Origin: an uncultured Parabacteroides sp.
GTDB lineage: Bacteria; Bacteroidota; Bacteroidia; Bacteroidales; Tannerellaceae
DNA length: 64,000 nt
NCBI GenBank assembly: GCA_949296075.1
Contig: CASFNG010000009.1
Coordinates: forward strand, 62,001 to 126,000
Direction: 5' to 3'
Positions within the stretch are counted from its first letter, which is position 1, and every line of letters starts with the position of its first letter. The notes under the pieces were generated by a model. It ran no database searches. It was not told where the DNA came from and worked only from the letters and a program-made list of their open reading frames with translations. Below are positions 35,439 through 45,152 of this stretch, piece by piece. The translations under genes and the position numbers were made by a program.

Positions 35439-37949
35439 ATGGAATACATCGATTTTTTGACAAGGAAGATGGCGATAAGCCGGGAGACGGGTTTCGAGGC
35501 GAGGCCGGAAGAGCTGACACCGGGCCTATATCCCCACGTCAGGGATTCCGTACTATGGGCGGTACGGGGTGGCCGGAGAGCCATATTCTCCAGCTTCGGA
35601 ATGCAGAAGACCGTCACCCAGCTTGAGATAATACGTGTGATCCTTGAGCATGAGGGAGGCAAGGGGCTGATCGTGTGCCCCAAGAGGGTCGTGACGGAGT
35701 TCCTTCAACAGGCGAGGGAGCACCTCGGAATGGAGGTGACCTACGTCCGCACCATGCGGGAGGTCGAGGACAGCCCCACTGACATCATGATAACCAACTA
35801 CGAGCGTGTCCGTGACGGCGAGGATGGCACGCGTATCGAGCCGTCGTACTTCACCGCGACGTCCTTGGACGAGGCGAGCGTCCTGCGCGGGTTTGGCACG
35901 AAGACCTATCAGGAGTTCCTGCCCCTGTTCCGTGACGTGCCCTATCGTTTCGTGGCGACCGCCACGCCATCGCCTAACCGGTACAAGGAGTTGATTCATT
36001 ACGCCGGTTACCTCGGCGTGATGGACACGGGGCAGGCTCTCACGAGGTTCTTCCAAAGAGACAGCACGAAGGCGAACAACCTTACCCTCTACCCCCATAA
36101 GGAGCAGGAGTTCTGGCTATGGGTCAGCACGTGGGCGTTGTTCCTGACCAAGCCGTCCGACCTCGGCTATCCCGACACGGGCTATGAGCTGCCCGAGCTG
36201 AGGGTGCACGAGGAAGTCGTGAGCGTGGACAACTCGACCGCCGGAACCGATCGTGACGGGCAGGCGAGGATGTTCCGGGAGGCGGCGCTGGGACTGTCCG
36301 ACGCCGCACGCGAGCGACGGGACAACATGGCCGGGAAGATAGCCCGGGTGGTGGAGATCGTGAACCGACCGGAGAACAAGGACGACCATTTCCTCCTGTG
36401 GCACGATCTGGAGGCCGAGCGCGTGGAGCTCTGCGAGGCCATCCCCGGTTGCGAGGCCGTGTACGGATCGCAGGATGACGACGAGGCGGACAGGATAATA
36501 CAGGACTTCAAGGACGGCAGGCTGAAGTATCTCGCCGCTAAGCCGGAGATGCTCGGCGAGGGCTTGAACTTCCAGTACCACTGCCATAAGGCGATCATGT
36601 TCATCGACTATCGCTTCAATGACAAGTTCCAGGCGATCGCCCGAATCCACCGGTTCATGCAGAGGCATCCCGTTGACCTGTACCTGGTCTATGCCGAGAG
36701 CGAGCAGGAGATATACAAGACGTTCATGGCCAAGTGGAGGCGGCATGACGAGATGGTCTCGAACATGGCGGGCATCATACGTGAGAACGGTCTATCCGGC
36801 TTGCGTGCGGAAGATAAGATGAGACGTTATATGTTCTCGACGCGCGAGGAGAGGCACGGCAAGATGTGGCGTGCCATCAACAACGACAACGTGCTGGAGT
36901 GCCAGACCATGCCGGATAACTCGGTCGGCCTGATCGTGACCAGCGTCCCGTTCTCCAACCACTACGAGTACACGCCCACGTACAACGACTTCGGGCACAA
37001 CGAGGACAACGAGAAGTTCTTCGAGCAGATGGACTACCTCACCCCCGAGCTGTTGAGGATCTTGCGACCCGGCAGGTTGCTGTGCGTGCACGTCAAGGAT
37101 CGTGTGCTGTTCGGTAACGCCACCGGCGACGGGATGCCAACCATCGATCCATTCTCTGACATGGCCGTGTTCCACTACCTTAAGCATGGATTCCGCTATA
37201 TGGGTCGCATTACGGTGGATACGGATGTCGTGAGGGAGAATAACCAGACCTATCGCCTTGGTTACACTGAGATGTGCAAGGACGGATCCAAGATGGGCGT
37301 GGGCTGTCCCGAGTATGTGCTTCTGTTCCGCAAGCTCCCGTCGGACACCTCCAAGGCCTACGCCGATACCCCGGTGAGGAAGGACAAGGGGGAATACTCG
37401 CTGGCGAGATGGCAGATCGACGCCCACGCGAGCTGGAAATCATCCGGGGATCGCCTTTTGAGCCACGAGGACATGAGGGGATTGGGCATAGACAAGATAC
37501 GTCACCTGTTCAGGAACTACGAGCGTGAGCACGTCTATGACTATGAGGAGCACGTGTCTTTCGCCGAGGAGCTGGAGGCTTACGGGAAGCTCCCGAGAAC
37601 GTTCATGGCCGTCGATCCGGTGAGCAAGAAAGACTGGATATGGGACGACGTGGTGAGAATGAGGACACTGAACACCCGGCAGTCGCAGAAGAAGCGGCAG
37701 AACCATATCTGCCCCTTGCAGCTCGATATAGTGGAGCGGTTGATAGAGCGGTACTCCAATAAGGGAGACGTGGTGTTCGACCCGTTCGGGGGTATCCAGA
37801 CCGTGCCGTACTGCGCCGTCAAGATGGGGCGTTACGGGCTGTCCACGGAACTAAACCATGACTACTGGAAAGACGGGATCTCCTACCTGACGGAGATAGA
37901 GATGGAGGTTACCGCTCCCACGTTGTTTGACATGATAGAGGCAAGCTGA
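35439..37949 (+). CDS. SF2 helicase - DNA methyltransferase fusion
   Basis: 836 residues. Helicase part (1-455): degenerate Walker A SSFGMQKT at 51-58, DEAS at 144-147, TATPSP, and QAIARIHR as motif VI. Methyltransferase part (about 470-830): TSVPF at 501-505 in the place of the catalytic motif IV, and the SAM motif VFDPFGG at 780-785, the beta-class order of N4/N6 methylases. The catalytic SPPY/DPPY motif is changed to SVPF, so activity is uncertain. Such fusions occur in Bacteroidales phages; DarB of phage P1 is a distant parallel. Could modify phage DNA against restriction. Confidence 0.88.
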   Translation: MEYIDFLTRKMAISRETGFEARPEELTPGLYPHVRDSVLWAVRGGRRAIFSSFGMQKTVTQLEIIRVILEHEGGKGLIVCPKRVVTEFLQQAREHLGMEVTYVRTMREVEDSPTDIMITNYERVRDGEDGTRIEPSYFTATSLDEASVLRGFGTKTYQEFLPLFRDVPYRFVATATPSPNRYKELIHYAGYLGVMDTGQALTRFFQRDSTKANNLTLYPHKEQEFWLWVSTWALFLTKPSDLGYPDTGYELPELRVHEEVVSVDNSTAGTDRDGQARMFREAALGLSDAARERRDNMAGKIARVVEIVNRPENKDDHFLLWHDLEAERVELCEAIPGCEAVYGSQDDDEADRIIQDFKDGRLKYLAAKPEMLGEGLNFQYHCHKAIMFIDYRFNDKFQAIARIHRFMQRHPVDLYLVYAESEQEIYKTFMAKWRRHDEMVSNMAGIIRENGLSGLRAEDKMRRYMFSTREERHGKMWRAINNDNVLECQTMPDNSVGLIVTSVPFSNHYEYTPTYNDFGHNEDNEKFFEQMDYLTPELLRILRPGRLLCVHVKDRVLFGNATGDGMPTIDPFSDMAVFHYLKHGFRYMGRITVDTDVVRENNQTYRLGYTEMCKDGSKMGVGCPEYVLLFRKLPSDTSKAYADTPVRKDKGEYSLARWQIDAHASWKSSGDRLLSHEDMRGLGIDKIRHLFRNYEREHVYDYEEHVSFAEELEAYGKLPRTFMAVDPVSKKDWIWDDVVRMRTLNTRQSQKKRQNHICPLQLDIVERLIERYSNKGDVVFDPFGGIQTVPYCAVKMGRYGLSTELNHDYWKDGISYLTEIEMEVTAPTLFDMIEAS

Positions 37950-37950
37950 C

Positions 37951-38175
37951 ATGACACCGATAGAGCGAATGAGTAATACCCCTGTAGGCCACGAGGTGAC
38001 CGTCGGGGAAGGCACCTTCCGGGTGGTGGTGACCAAGGAGGGATGCAAGCGATGCGCCTTCTTCGTGAAGGGCGTGACCGGGGCTGACATCTGCCCGTGG
38101 TCCGCGGCCTGCCTCTCCTCCTGCCGAGCGGACGGCGAGAACGTGATATTCGTCATGAAAGGAGGCGAGGGATGA
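37951..38175 (+). CDS. Cysteine-rich small protein
   Basis: 74 residues. GCKRCAFF, then further Cys at 48, 54 and 58 (ICPWSAACLSSC), followed by a strand GENVIFVMKGGE. Cysteine spacing suggests a zinc-binding fold. Common as an accessory gene in Bacteroides phages; function unknown. Confidence 0.7.
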   Translation: MTPIERMSNTPVGHEVTVGEGTFRVVVTKEGCKRCAFFVKGVTGADICPWSAACLSSCRADGENVIFVMKGGEG

Positions 38176-38324
38176 GAAAAGTGAATCATAAGCCTAAGCC
38201 TGACCTTTCCGCGAACCCTACCGAGGTTGACCGCATGGTCAGCGTCCAGCGTGAGAGGGAAGCCAAGGGATATACCGTGGTCAGGGAGAATAAGCAGACA
38301 ATTAGAATAATCTTAAAACGATAG
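38172..38324 (+). CDS. Small basic protein, 50 aa
   Basis: MRKVNHKPKPDLSANPTEVD ... ENKQTIRIILKR. ATGA overlap with the preceding gene. Not recognised. Confidence 0.6.
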   Translation: MRKVNHKPKPDLSANPTEVDRMVSVQREREAKGYTVVRENKQTIRIILKR

Positions 38325-38328
38325 GGAT

Positions 38329-38538
38329 ATGGAAAAGTTAGAGAGAGCCGCCAAGGAATACGCGGACGGCGTGAGATACTATGAGGACAGGAAACGGCAT
38401 GCGGCCAACGATTTCAAGGCTGGGGCGCTATGGCTGGCGGAGCGTTTGTGCCACGTGCCGCTCGACAAGATAGTGGCGGAACTGAATGCGATCGTGTATG
38501 ATAACGATTTAATCGAGGAGGCGAAGGAGCTGCTATGA
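38329..38538 (+). CDS. Hypothetical protein, 69 aa
   Basis: Helical; MEKLERAAKEYADGVRYYED..., with FKAGALWLAERL. Start after AGGGATATGG context. Stop overlaps the next start (ATGA). Confidence 0.65.
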   Translation: MEKLERAAKEYADGVRYYEDRKRHAANDFKAGALWLAERLCHVPLDKIVAELNAIVYDNDLIEEAKELL

Positions 38539-38756
38539 ATAGGAAGGATTTATCACCATATTACATCGTGGAAGCGGATGTATTGCTCAAAATACACGAA
38601 ACCCTTAGCCTTGCACGGGCAATGGCGAAGGATAGTTATCCGCATTTGGTTGATGGCATACAATTCGTCATAGACCGGATGGAAGAGACTACGGAGGTGT
38701 TCTTCGGTAGTGAGCACAAACCGAAGGCAATCAAGGCATATAGGGTAATTAAATAA
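38535..38756 (+). CDS. Hypothetical protein, 73 aa
   Basis: MNRKDLSPYYIVEADVLLKI..., helical, with VDGIQFVIDRMEETTEVFFG. AT-richer than its neighbours. Not recognised. Confidence 0.6.
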   Translation: MNRKDLSPYYIVEADVLLKIHETLSLARAMAKDSYPHLVDGIQFVIDRMEETTEVFFGSEHKPKAIKAYRVIK

Positions 38757-38770
38757 GCTAAAGAGCTGAT

Positions 38771-39022
38771 ATGAAAAAGATAGATAATATGACCGTAACG
38801 GTGACATACACGGTAAGCATAAGCGGCGTGGAGGTACCCGACAATGTATATGAGGGACTGATGAGTAGGGACGAGTTCGACCCAGACGATTTAAGCCTCT
38901 CGGATGATGAGCAATATGCGTTAGACTGGCTTGCCAATCACATCGAGGAACGTGACGCTACGGATTGGAATTATGAGGTAGATGTCGATAAATCGGGAAA
39001 ATCTACTTTGATTTTAACTTAA
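38771..39022 (+). CDS. Hypothetical protein, 83 aa
   Basis: Beta strand TVTVTYTVSISGVEVPDNVY, then an acidic helix (DPDDLSLSDDEQYALDWLAN). Natural composition, AT-rich. Function unknown. Confidence 0.65.
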   Translation: MKKIDNMTVTVTYTVSISGVEVPDNVYEGLMSRDEFDPDDLSLSDDEQYALDWLANHIEERDATDWNYEVDVDKSGKSTLILT

Positions 39023-39024
39023 AA

Positions 39025-39237
39025 TTGAGTATATTCGTGGGGAAGAGCAACAAGATAACCGTTCGATTCGATGACAGGACATGGATGATCCTTGAGGAGA
39101 TCGCCGAGGTCACGGGGCTAAAGGTGTATGGCGTGGTACGGGGACTCGTGGCAAGAGCCGTGAACCAGTTGATCGACGAGCGGGGCAACCTGATTATTGA
39201 TGAGGCAGAGAAGGATAAGGAGGCGGATCAGCCATGA
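39025..39237 (+). CDS. Ribbon-helix-helix-like DNA-binding protein
   Basis: 70 residues if TTG at 39025 is the start; no ATG is available upstream in frame after the previous stop. NKITVRFDDRTWMILEEIAE is the strand-helix of an RHH fold, followed by a second helix (GVVRGLVARAVNQLIDE). Likely a small phage transcriptional regulator at the border between early and late genes. Confidence 0.7.
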   Translation: MSIFVGKSNKITVRFDDRTWMILEEIAEVTGLKVYGVVRGLVARAVNQLIDERGNLIIDEAEKDKEADQP

Positions 39238-39523
39238 AGTGCTGTCCTCTATCGGGAGGCTGTTCGTCAGGATAGTCCCCCTGTGCAGGGAAAGGCAGCC
39301 CCGTGGATACGGATGCCACGGGGTGGACGACATGATTGAGGACACGGTGATATTCGTGGCGCAGGACAAGCGGGCTGTCGGCCTTGACGATGACGGGCTG
39401 ATAGCCCATTTCCTGTACCGTTTCGACATGATAAGGTTTCAAGCCATGAAGGAGGCTCAACAACTGAGGGAGACAAGCTATGCCGACCATATACAAGCCA
39501 CCGAGGAGAAAGAGGATAGATAA
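39200..39523 (+). CDS. Late-gene-region regulator-like protein
   Basis: The frame reads MRQRRIRRRISHEVLSSIGR ... GYGCHGVDDMIEDTVIFVAQDKRAVGLDDDGLIAHFLYRF. The start is uncertain: ATG at 39200, or GTG at 39239 following AGGAGG at 39217. The later start gives about 94 residues and avoids most of the overlap with the RHH gene. No known domain. Confidence 0.5.
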   Translation: MRQRRIRRRISHEVLSSIGRLFVRIVPLCRERQPRGYGCHGVDDMIEDTVIFVAQDKRAVGLDDDGLIAHFLYRFDMIRFQAMKEAQQLRETSYADHIQATEEKEDR

Positions 39524-39791
39524 GGGGAACAGGTACGACGGGGACAGGAGAAGGATCTATAACTCCACCCAGTGGAGGAGATTGAGCGACGCTAAGCTGA
39601 TGCTGGATCCCCTGTGCGAGATGTGCGCCAAGGAGGGCAGGGTCACGCCAGCCGAGGACGTGCACCACATACGCAGCTTCATGGCCACCGACGACCCTAT
39701 GGAACGCGCCCGCCTCGCCTATGACCCCGATAACCTCATGAGCCTCTGCAAGAGATGCCATCAGGCCATACACAACAGGAAGGGGAGCTGA
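39480..39791 (+). CDS. HNH endonuclease (packaging-associated)
   Basis: 103 residues. Zinc cysteines CEMC and CKRC flank the HNH centre HHIRSF...DPDNLMSLCKRCHQAIH. A small HNH protein next to the terminase genes is required for terminase activity in HK97-like cos phages. It immediately precedes the cos-like region. Confidence 0.93.
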   Translation: MPTIYKPPRRKRIDKGNRYDGDRRRIYNSTQWRRLSDAKLMLDPLCEMCAKEGRVTPAEDVHHIRSFMATDDPMERARLAYDPDNLMSLCKRCHQAIHNRKGS

Positions 39792-39925
39792 TAATCCCGT
39801 AGGGGTATGGGTTTATATTTTAGCGGATCGACCTTCCCAAACCACCACCGACCCCGCTTCACGCGCACGGCGTTTTTTGAAAATCGCCAGAATGGGATGA
39901 CCGCCGGACATTCCGGTGGTTAGTC
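39792..39925 (+). other. Probable cos site region
   Basis: The 134-bp gap between HNH and small terminase has no gene. It contains ACGCGCACGGCGTTTTTTG (39861-39879), a motif of the type often found at cos ends of HNH-terminase phages, a GGCG/CGCC inverted repeat around the T/A tract, and a second inverted repeat ACC-GCCGGA / TCCGG-TGGT (about 39900-39920). Cut positions cannot be read. Confidence 0.4.
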
Positions 39926-40333
39926 ATGATACACAACAGCATATCTATGAGATTCCAGTTACCGAAGACACTGAAACATAAGGAGACATCCTCACTGATG
40001 CGCGAGCTCGTCAAGAAACTCGACAAGGAGGGGCTTATCGACGTGGCGGACATCCCCCAGCTGCATAGGATGGCTACCGCCTATGACACTTATCTCACCT
40101 GCCTTGACGAGATCAGCGAGAAGGGGCTCACCATGACGAACAACAAGGGCGAGACCGTCAAGAGGCCGGAGGCCAACCTCCTGCGTGAGAGCTGGAGCCA
40201 GTATCTTGAGCTCGCCAAGGAATATGGGCTAACGGCCAAGAGCAAGAGGCATATCAAGGAGCTCTCCTCCTCCCGGGACGAGCTGTCCCCGCTGGAGGAG
40301 TTCTTGAAGAAGAGGATAGAGAGGCGTGGATAG
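39926..40333 (+). CDS. terS: Small terminase subunit (P27 family)
   Basis: 135 residues (a second Met at residue 8 is possible). ETSSLMRELVKKLDKEGLID, LHRMATAYDTYL and ANLLRESWSQYLELAKEYGL match the P27-type small terminase, which binds cos and feeds the large subunit. Overlaps terL by 8 nt. Confidence 0.9.
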   Translation: MIHNSISMRFQLPKTLKHKETSSLMRELVKKLDKEGLIDVADIPQLHRMATAYDTYLTCLDEISEKGLTMTNNKGETVKRPEANLLRESWSQYLELAKEYGLTAKSKRHIKELSSSRDELSPLEEFLKKRIERRG

Positions 40334-41954
40334 CGGGCGATCATATATGAGATACGCCCAAGATGTCCTCGCGGGCAAGGTGGTCAGCGGCGAGTTCATC
40401 CGTCTCGCCGCCGAGCGTTTCTTCTCCCTCATGGAGGATGACCGTTACGAGTTCCGTGAGGACAAGGTGGAGGAGGTGATCTCGTTCTTCTCGATCCTGC
40501 GGCACTATACGGGTCGCCATAACGGGAAGCCCTTCATCCTCCAGCCGTGGCAGGAGTTCATCGTGGCGGCCATGTACGGCTTCTATGTCAGGGAGGACGG
40601 GAGCAGGCTCGTGAAGTCAGCCTACATAGAGATGGCGAGGAAGCAGGGGAAGACGGCGTTCGCCTCCGGACTGTGCCTCTATCACCTGATCGGCGAGGGA
40701 GAGCCCAACGCCGAGGTCTATCTTGCGGCCAACTCCAAGGATCAGGCGAAGATCGCCTTCACGATGTGCTCGACGTTCGTCAAGGGGATCGATCCCAAGA
40801 GGAGGTTGCTCGACCCGTACCGGGATCACGTGTCCTATGAGGCGACGAACAGCCTCCTGCGCGTGCTAGCCGCCGACGATTCCAAGCTGGACGGGTTCAA
40901 CGCCTCCATGTACCTGCTCGACGAGTATCATGCCGCCAAGAACGGGAGGTTGAAGGACGTGCTGCAATCGTCGCAGGGTATGCGTGACAACCCTATGGCC
41001 GTTATTATAACGACTGCGGGGTTCGACAAGCTCGGTCCATGCTATGAGTACCGCACGATGTGCACGGAGGTATTGAAGGGGCTGAAGACGGATGACACCC
41101 TCTTCGCCGCCATATACTCCCTTGACGAGGGGGATGATTGGAAGGACGAGAGGGTATGGGTGAAGTCCAACCCGAACATGGGGGTGACCGTGAGGCCGTC
41201 GTATATCCGGGAGCAGGTTCAGAAGGCTGTCAACACGCCATCCGACGAGGTGGGCATAAAGACGAAGAACATCAATATGTGGTGCGATTCCGAGCAGGTA
41301 TGGATACCGGAGCATTACCTTCTGGACGCTTCCACGGACATATCGATCGACGATTTCCGGGATTACGAGGCCTTCTTGGGCATCGACCTGTCGAGCACGA
41401 GCGACCTCACCTCCATGTCCTGCCTTATCCCCGATTACGACAACGGGATCATGTACTTCAAGACGTGGTATTACCTTCCCGAGGCGGCTTTGGTGGAGAA
41501 AAGGTTCAAGGAACTGTACGGCGGGTGGAGGAGGCTCGGCCTTATCACGATCACGCCCGGAAATGTCACCGACTACGACTATATCCTTAGCGACATTCTG
41601 CGTCTGCGGGAGACGCTGCACATACACTCCGTGGGGTATGACGTGTGGAACGCCACCCAGTTCACGATCAACGCGGAGGAGGCGGGGATCAATATGCGCC
41701 CCATCTCCCAGAGCGTGTCCAATTTCAACCGCCCTACGAAGGAGATGGAACGCCTCATCCTCTCCGGGAAGGCCAAGATCGACAATAACATAATCAATCG
41801 CCATTGCTACCGTAACGTGGTCTTGAAGACCGACCACAACAACAACTCGAAGCCCGTCAAGAGGTACGAGGAGAAGAAGATAGACGGCGTGATCTCGCAA
41901 CTTAACGCCTTGGCCGCCTATCAGGATTCACCGAGATGGAACGCCACGTTCTGA
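40326..41954 (+). CDS. terL: Large terminase subunit
   Basis: 542 residues. ATPase domain with Walker A ARKQGKTA (Gly108-Lys109-Thr110) and Walker B LLDEY (Asp199-Glu200); C-terminal RNase H-like nuclease with GIDLSSTSDL near 351 and further acids downstream. Packages DNA into the prohead. HK97/lambdoid Terminase_1 type. Confidence 0.96.
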   Translation: MDSGRSYMRYAQDVLAGKVVSGEFIRLAAERFFSLMEDDRYEFREDKVEEVISFFSILRHYTGRHNGKPFILQPWQEFIVAAMYGFYVREDGSRLVKSAYIEMARKQGKTAFASGLCLYHLIGEGEPNAEVYLAANSKDQAKIAFTMCSTFVKGIDPKRRLLDPYRDHVSYEATNSLLRVLAADDSKLDGFNASMYLLDEYHAAKNGRLKDVLQSSQGMRDNPMAVIITTAGFDKLGPCYEYRTMCTEVLKGLKTDDTLFAAIYSLDEGDDWKDERVWVKSNPNMGVTVRPSYIREQVQKAVNTPSDEVGIKTKNINMWCDSEQVWIPEHYLLDASTDISIDDFRDYEAFLGIDLSSTSDLTSMSCLIPDYDNGIMYFKTWYYLPEAALVEKRFKELYGGWRRLGLITITPGNVTDYDYILSDILRLRETLHIHSVGYDVWNATQFTINAEEAGINMRPISQSVSNFNRPTKEMERLILSGKAKIDNNIINRHCYRNVVLKTDHNNNSKPVKRYEEKKIDGVISQLNALAAYQDSPRWNATF

Positions 41955-42034
41955 CCCCCCCTCACTTATCCCATCCTTCCAGCTATTCCACGGGTGCGGA
42001 CAAATGGATGGTTCCCGTTAAAAGAAAAGATAGA

Positions 42035-43312
42035 ATGAGGATCCCATTCACTGACAAAGAGATAATCCTCCGGCGAAAAGCGTCCAAGGGGGAGCTATCC
42101 AAGATACCCGCCTTCTCCAACGGCGGGCTTTATTACCCGTTCCTCGGGAGCCGGGACAAGCCGATGCTGCTGTCCACGGTGTACCGGTGCGTTGACCTCA
42201 TATCGGATAGCGTGGCCGTGTTGCCGCTTGAGACGTTCCGTCTCGACCCGGAGGGGTTCAAGAGCAAGTACCTGTCCCATCCCGCCTATTACCTCCTTGA
42301 CGTGGAGCCCAACTCGGACATGACCCGGTACGTGTTCTTCAAGACTATGGTCGTGTCCACGTTGCTGACGGGTAACGCCTTCGCCTATATCGAGCGCGAC
42401 CCCGACCTTAACGTGCTCCAGCTGGTGTATATCCCATCCGGGCAGGTGGGTATCGAGTGGATACTCGACGGGAACGGGATATACCGGAAGCGTTACCGTG
42501 TGTCCGGCTTCAAGAGGCTCGTTGAGCCCAAGGACATGATACATATCCTGAATTTCAGCTATGACGGCATATGGGGCGAGTCCACCTTGTCCCACGCGCG
42601 GCAGACGCTCGGCATAGCCTCCGACAGCGAGGCGCACGCCGCCGGGTTCTTCAGGTCTGGGGCAAATATGTCCGGTATCCTGACCATTGACGGCACGAGG
42701 GTCAACGCCAAGCAGAAGCAGCAGAATTACGACGAGTGGCAGAAGAGGACGAACCCGGTGACGGGCAATCCCAACGGCATAGTCATATTGGAGGGGAACA
42801 TGAGATACCAGCCGATCACCGTGTCACCCAAGGATTCCCAGCTGCTGGAATCGAGGCTGTTCAACGTGCAGGACATCTGCCGGTTCTTCTCCGTCTCCCC
42901 TGTCAAGGCTTTTGACCTCTCCAAGTCGAGCTATTCCACGGTGGAGGCTACCCAGTTGCAATTCCTGACGGATACGGTGCTACCCGTCATCACCAAGATA
43001 GAGATAGAGATCAACCGGAAGGTGTTTCTTCCGTCCGAGCGTAACAAGGTCACGGCGGAGTTCAACACGTCGGCGATCCTCCGCACGGACAAGGCGGCGC
43101 AGGGAGAGTACTGGAACAAGCTGTTCCAGATAGGGGCGGCCACGCCTAACGAGGTTCGCCGGGAGATCAACCTGTCCCGGCTGGAGAACGGCGACAAGGC
43201 GTTCGTGCAGGTTAACGTGCAGACGCTGGACGACGCGGTGAACGGGAAACCCGACAATAATAGCGGACAAACGGATGGTTCAATAGAAAATGACGAGAAT
43301 GGACAAGAATAG
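42035..43312 (+). CDS. Portal protein (HK97 type)
   Basis: 425 residues from the ATG at 42035, after AAAAGAAAAGA; an upstream ATG would overlap terL with unnatural sequence. YRCVDLISDSVAVLPLETFR, VTGNPNGIVILEGNMRYQPI and the DICRFFSVSPVKAFDLSKSS motif are typical of HK97 gp3-family portals. Dodecameric ring at the capsid vertex. Confidence 0.95.
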   Translation: MRIPFTDKEIILRRKASKGELSKIPAFSNGGLYYPFLGSRDKPMLLSTVYRCVDLISDSVAVLPLETFRLDPEGFKSKYLSHPAYYLLDVEPNSDMTRYVFFKTMVVSTLLTGNAFAYIERDPDLNVLQLVYIPSGQVGIEWILDGNGIYRKRYRVSGFKRLVEPKDMIHILNFSYDGIWGESTLSHARQTLGIASDSEAHAAGFFRSGANMSGILTIDGTRVNAKQKQQNYDEWQKRTNPVTGNPNGIVILEGNMRYQPITVSPKDSQLLESRLFNVQDICRFFSVSPVKAFDLSKSSYSTVEATQLQFLTDTVLPVITKIEIEINRKVFLPSERNKVTAEFNTSAILRTDKAAQGEYWNKLFQIGAATPNEVRREINLSRLENGDKAFVQVNVQTLDDAVNGKPDNNSGQTDGSIENDENGQE

Positions 43313-43892
43313 GGAGATAAGGGGCATATCCTACCGTGCCACGGTTGACGAGGAATCCCGTCACGTGGAGGGATACGCCTTGTTGTTCGACAAGGATAGC
43401 AAGCCGATGTGGGGAGGCGACCTGATCGAGCGTATCGCCCCGACCGCCTTGGACGGGGTATTGGAGAGAAGCGACGTGTTATGCCTGATGAACCACGACG
43501 AGAGCCGGGGTGTGTTGGCGCGCAGTCGCATGGGCGAGGGGTCGCTCACACTCACGGTGGACGAGAAGGGGTTGCGTTACGCCTTCGACGCTCCCAAGAC
43601 CGCGTTAGGGGACGAGCTTATCGAGGCGTTGAGACGTGGCGACATAGCGGAATCCTCGTTCGCCTTCACTGTGGAGAGGGATAACTGGGAACGTATGGAG
43701 GATGGGACGTACAAGCGTACCATCGTGCAGATCGGGCAGCTGTATGATGTCAGCCCGGTGTATTACCCCGCCTATGAGGACACGACGGTAGCTCTCCGCT
43801 CTATGGAACGGAGGAGAGCCGAGGAGGATGAGAGGGCACAGCGCGAGCTGGATGACTATTATAACTCAATCGAGAAATCGTTAAACATTTGA
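43290..43892 (+). CDS. Prohead protease (HK97 family)
   Basis: 200 residues. Catalytic His69 in LMNHDES and Ser122/123 in AESSFAFTV, with Glu nearby, the herpesvirus-assemblin-like U35 set. Matures the prohead by cutting scaffold. Overlaps the portal gene by 23 nt. Confidence 0.95.
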   Translation: MTRMDKNREIRGISYRATVDEESRHVEGYALLFDKDSKPMWGGDLIERIAPTALDGVLERSDVLCLMNHDESRGVLARSRMGEGSLTLTVDEKGLRYAFDAPKTALGDELIEALRRGDIAESSFAFTVERDNWERMEDGTYKRTIVQIGQLYDVSPVYYPAYEDTTVALRSMERRRAEEDERAQRELDDYYNSIEKSLNI

Positions 43893-43896
43893 TTCT

Positions 43897-45135
43897 ATGG
43901 CAAAAGAGAAGAGCATTACCGAATTGAGGGACGAGCGCAACCAGCTTGCGACGCGTTCCAGGGAGATCACCGATGGGGCACGTAAGGAAGCCCGTATGTT
44001 GAATGAGAAGGAGACCAAGGAGCTTGGCGAGATCCAGTGCCGTATGGCCGAGATCAACGTGGAGATCCTTCGTAACGAGGAGGAGAACGGGAAGGCCGGC
44101 AAGAGGCACGAGACCAAGGTCGAGCGTTTCTCCCTGCAACGGGCGTTGCGTAACTACGTGACCGGGCAGGGACAGCATGACGCGGAGGAGGCTCTCATCG
44201 AAAAGGCCAAGGAGATACAGCTCCAGAGCGGCGCGGGGGCGTTGAGCTCCGAGCGGTCGCTGGTGTTGCCGTTCTCGGTGGAGAAGCGTTTCTTCTACGC
44301 CGGGAAGGAGATGGAGACCGGAGTGGTTATCGACGAGGACCAGCAGGAGATGCTGTTCCCGTTGCAGCCCTATCTGGTGTTGCAGCAGGCCGGGGCGCGC
44401 GTGATGACCGGGCTCCGTGGCAATATCTATTGGCCGAAGTTCTCCAACATGGATGTCAAGTGGGCGGCTGAGAACGCCACCGCCGAGGACGCAGGGGGTG
44501 AGTACTCGAAGGGCACGGAGTATTCCCCGAACCGTTTGACGGCGAAGGTGGAGATCTCCGAGCAGCTGCTGATACAGGAGAACCGGAACGTGGAGGCCGA
44601 CATCCGCCGTCAGATCGCCATCGCCATCGCGCAGAAGCTGGAGAGCACGGCGTTCAGCAAGGACGCTCACGCCGACAACGTGCCCGACGGCATGTTCAAG
44701 GACGGCGTGGCAACCTCCGGTGGCACCATGAGCTGGGCGAATATCGTCGCCTTGGAGGAGGCCGCCGACCTGAAGAACGCCCTGTACGGCAACCTCGCGT
44801 ACATCCTGCACCCGAAGCTGGTCTATCTGGCCAAGACGAAGGTGAAGGACGCTTCCGGTGCCGGTGGGTTCATCTTCACGGGTAACGGCAACGGCGAGCT
44901 GAACGGGTACCGGGCGTTCCGCACCACCAATATCCCGGGCGAGCTGAACACCGACGAGTACGGCATCATCTTCGGCAACTGGTCCGATTACTTCATCGGC
45001 CAGTGGGGATCGCTGGAGATCAAGCTGGATCCCTATACGCAGATGGATCGCGGCATTGTCCGGCTGATCGTCAACTCGTACTGGAACATGGGCAAGATAC
45101 GTGACGAGTCCTTCGCCATTTACTCGATGAAATAA
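43897..45135 (+). CDS. Major capsid protein (HK97 fold)
   Basis: 412 residues. Residues 1-75 are a coiled-coil delta/scaffold region (LRDERNQLATRSREITDGAR...) to be removed by the protease; the shell domain follows with GNIYWPKFSNMDVKWAAENA, ISEQLLIQENRNVEADIRRQ and RGIVRLIVNSYWNMGKIRDE, all typical. Codon use is GC-rich and biased, consistent with high expression. Confidence 0.96.
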   Translation: MAKEKSITELRDERNQLATRSREITDGARKEARMLNEKETKELGEIQCRMAEINVEILRNEEENGKAGKRHETKVERFSLQRALRNYVTGQGQHDAEEALIEKAKEIQLQSGAGALSSERSLVLPFSVEKRFFYAGKEMETGVVIDEDQQEMLFPLQPYLVLQQAGARVMTGLRGNIYWPKFSNMDVKWAAENATAEDAGGEYSKGTEYSPNRLTAKVEISEQLLIQENRNVEADIRRQIAIAIAQKLESTAFSKDAHADNVPDGMFKDGVATSGGTMSWANIVALEEAADLKNALYGNLAYILHPKLVYLAKTKVKDASGAGGFIFTGNGNGELNGYRAFRTTNIPGELNTDEYGIIFGNWSDYFIGQWGSLEIKLDPYTQMDRGIVRLIVNSYWNMGKIRDESFAIYSMK

Positions 45136-45152
45136 CCGCTAACCGTTATCAC

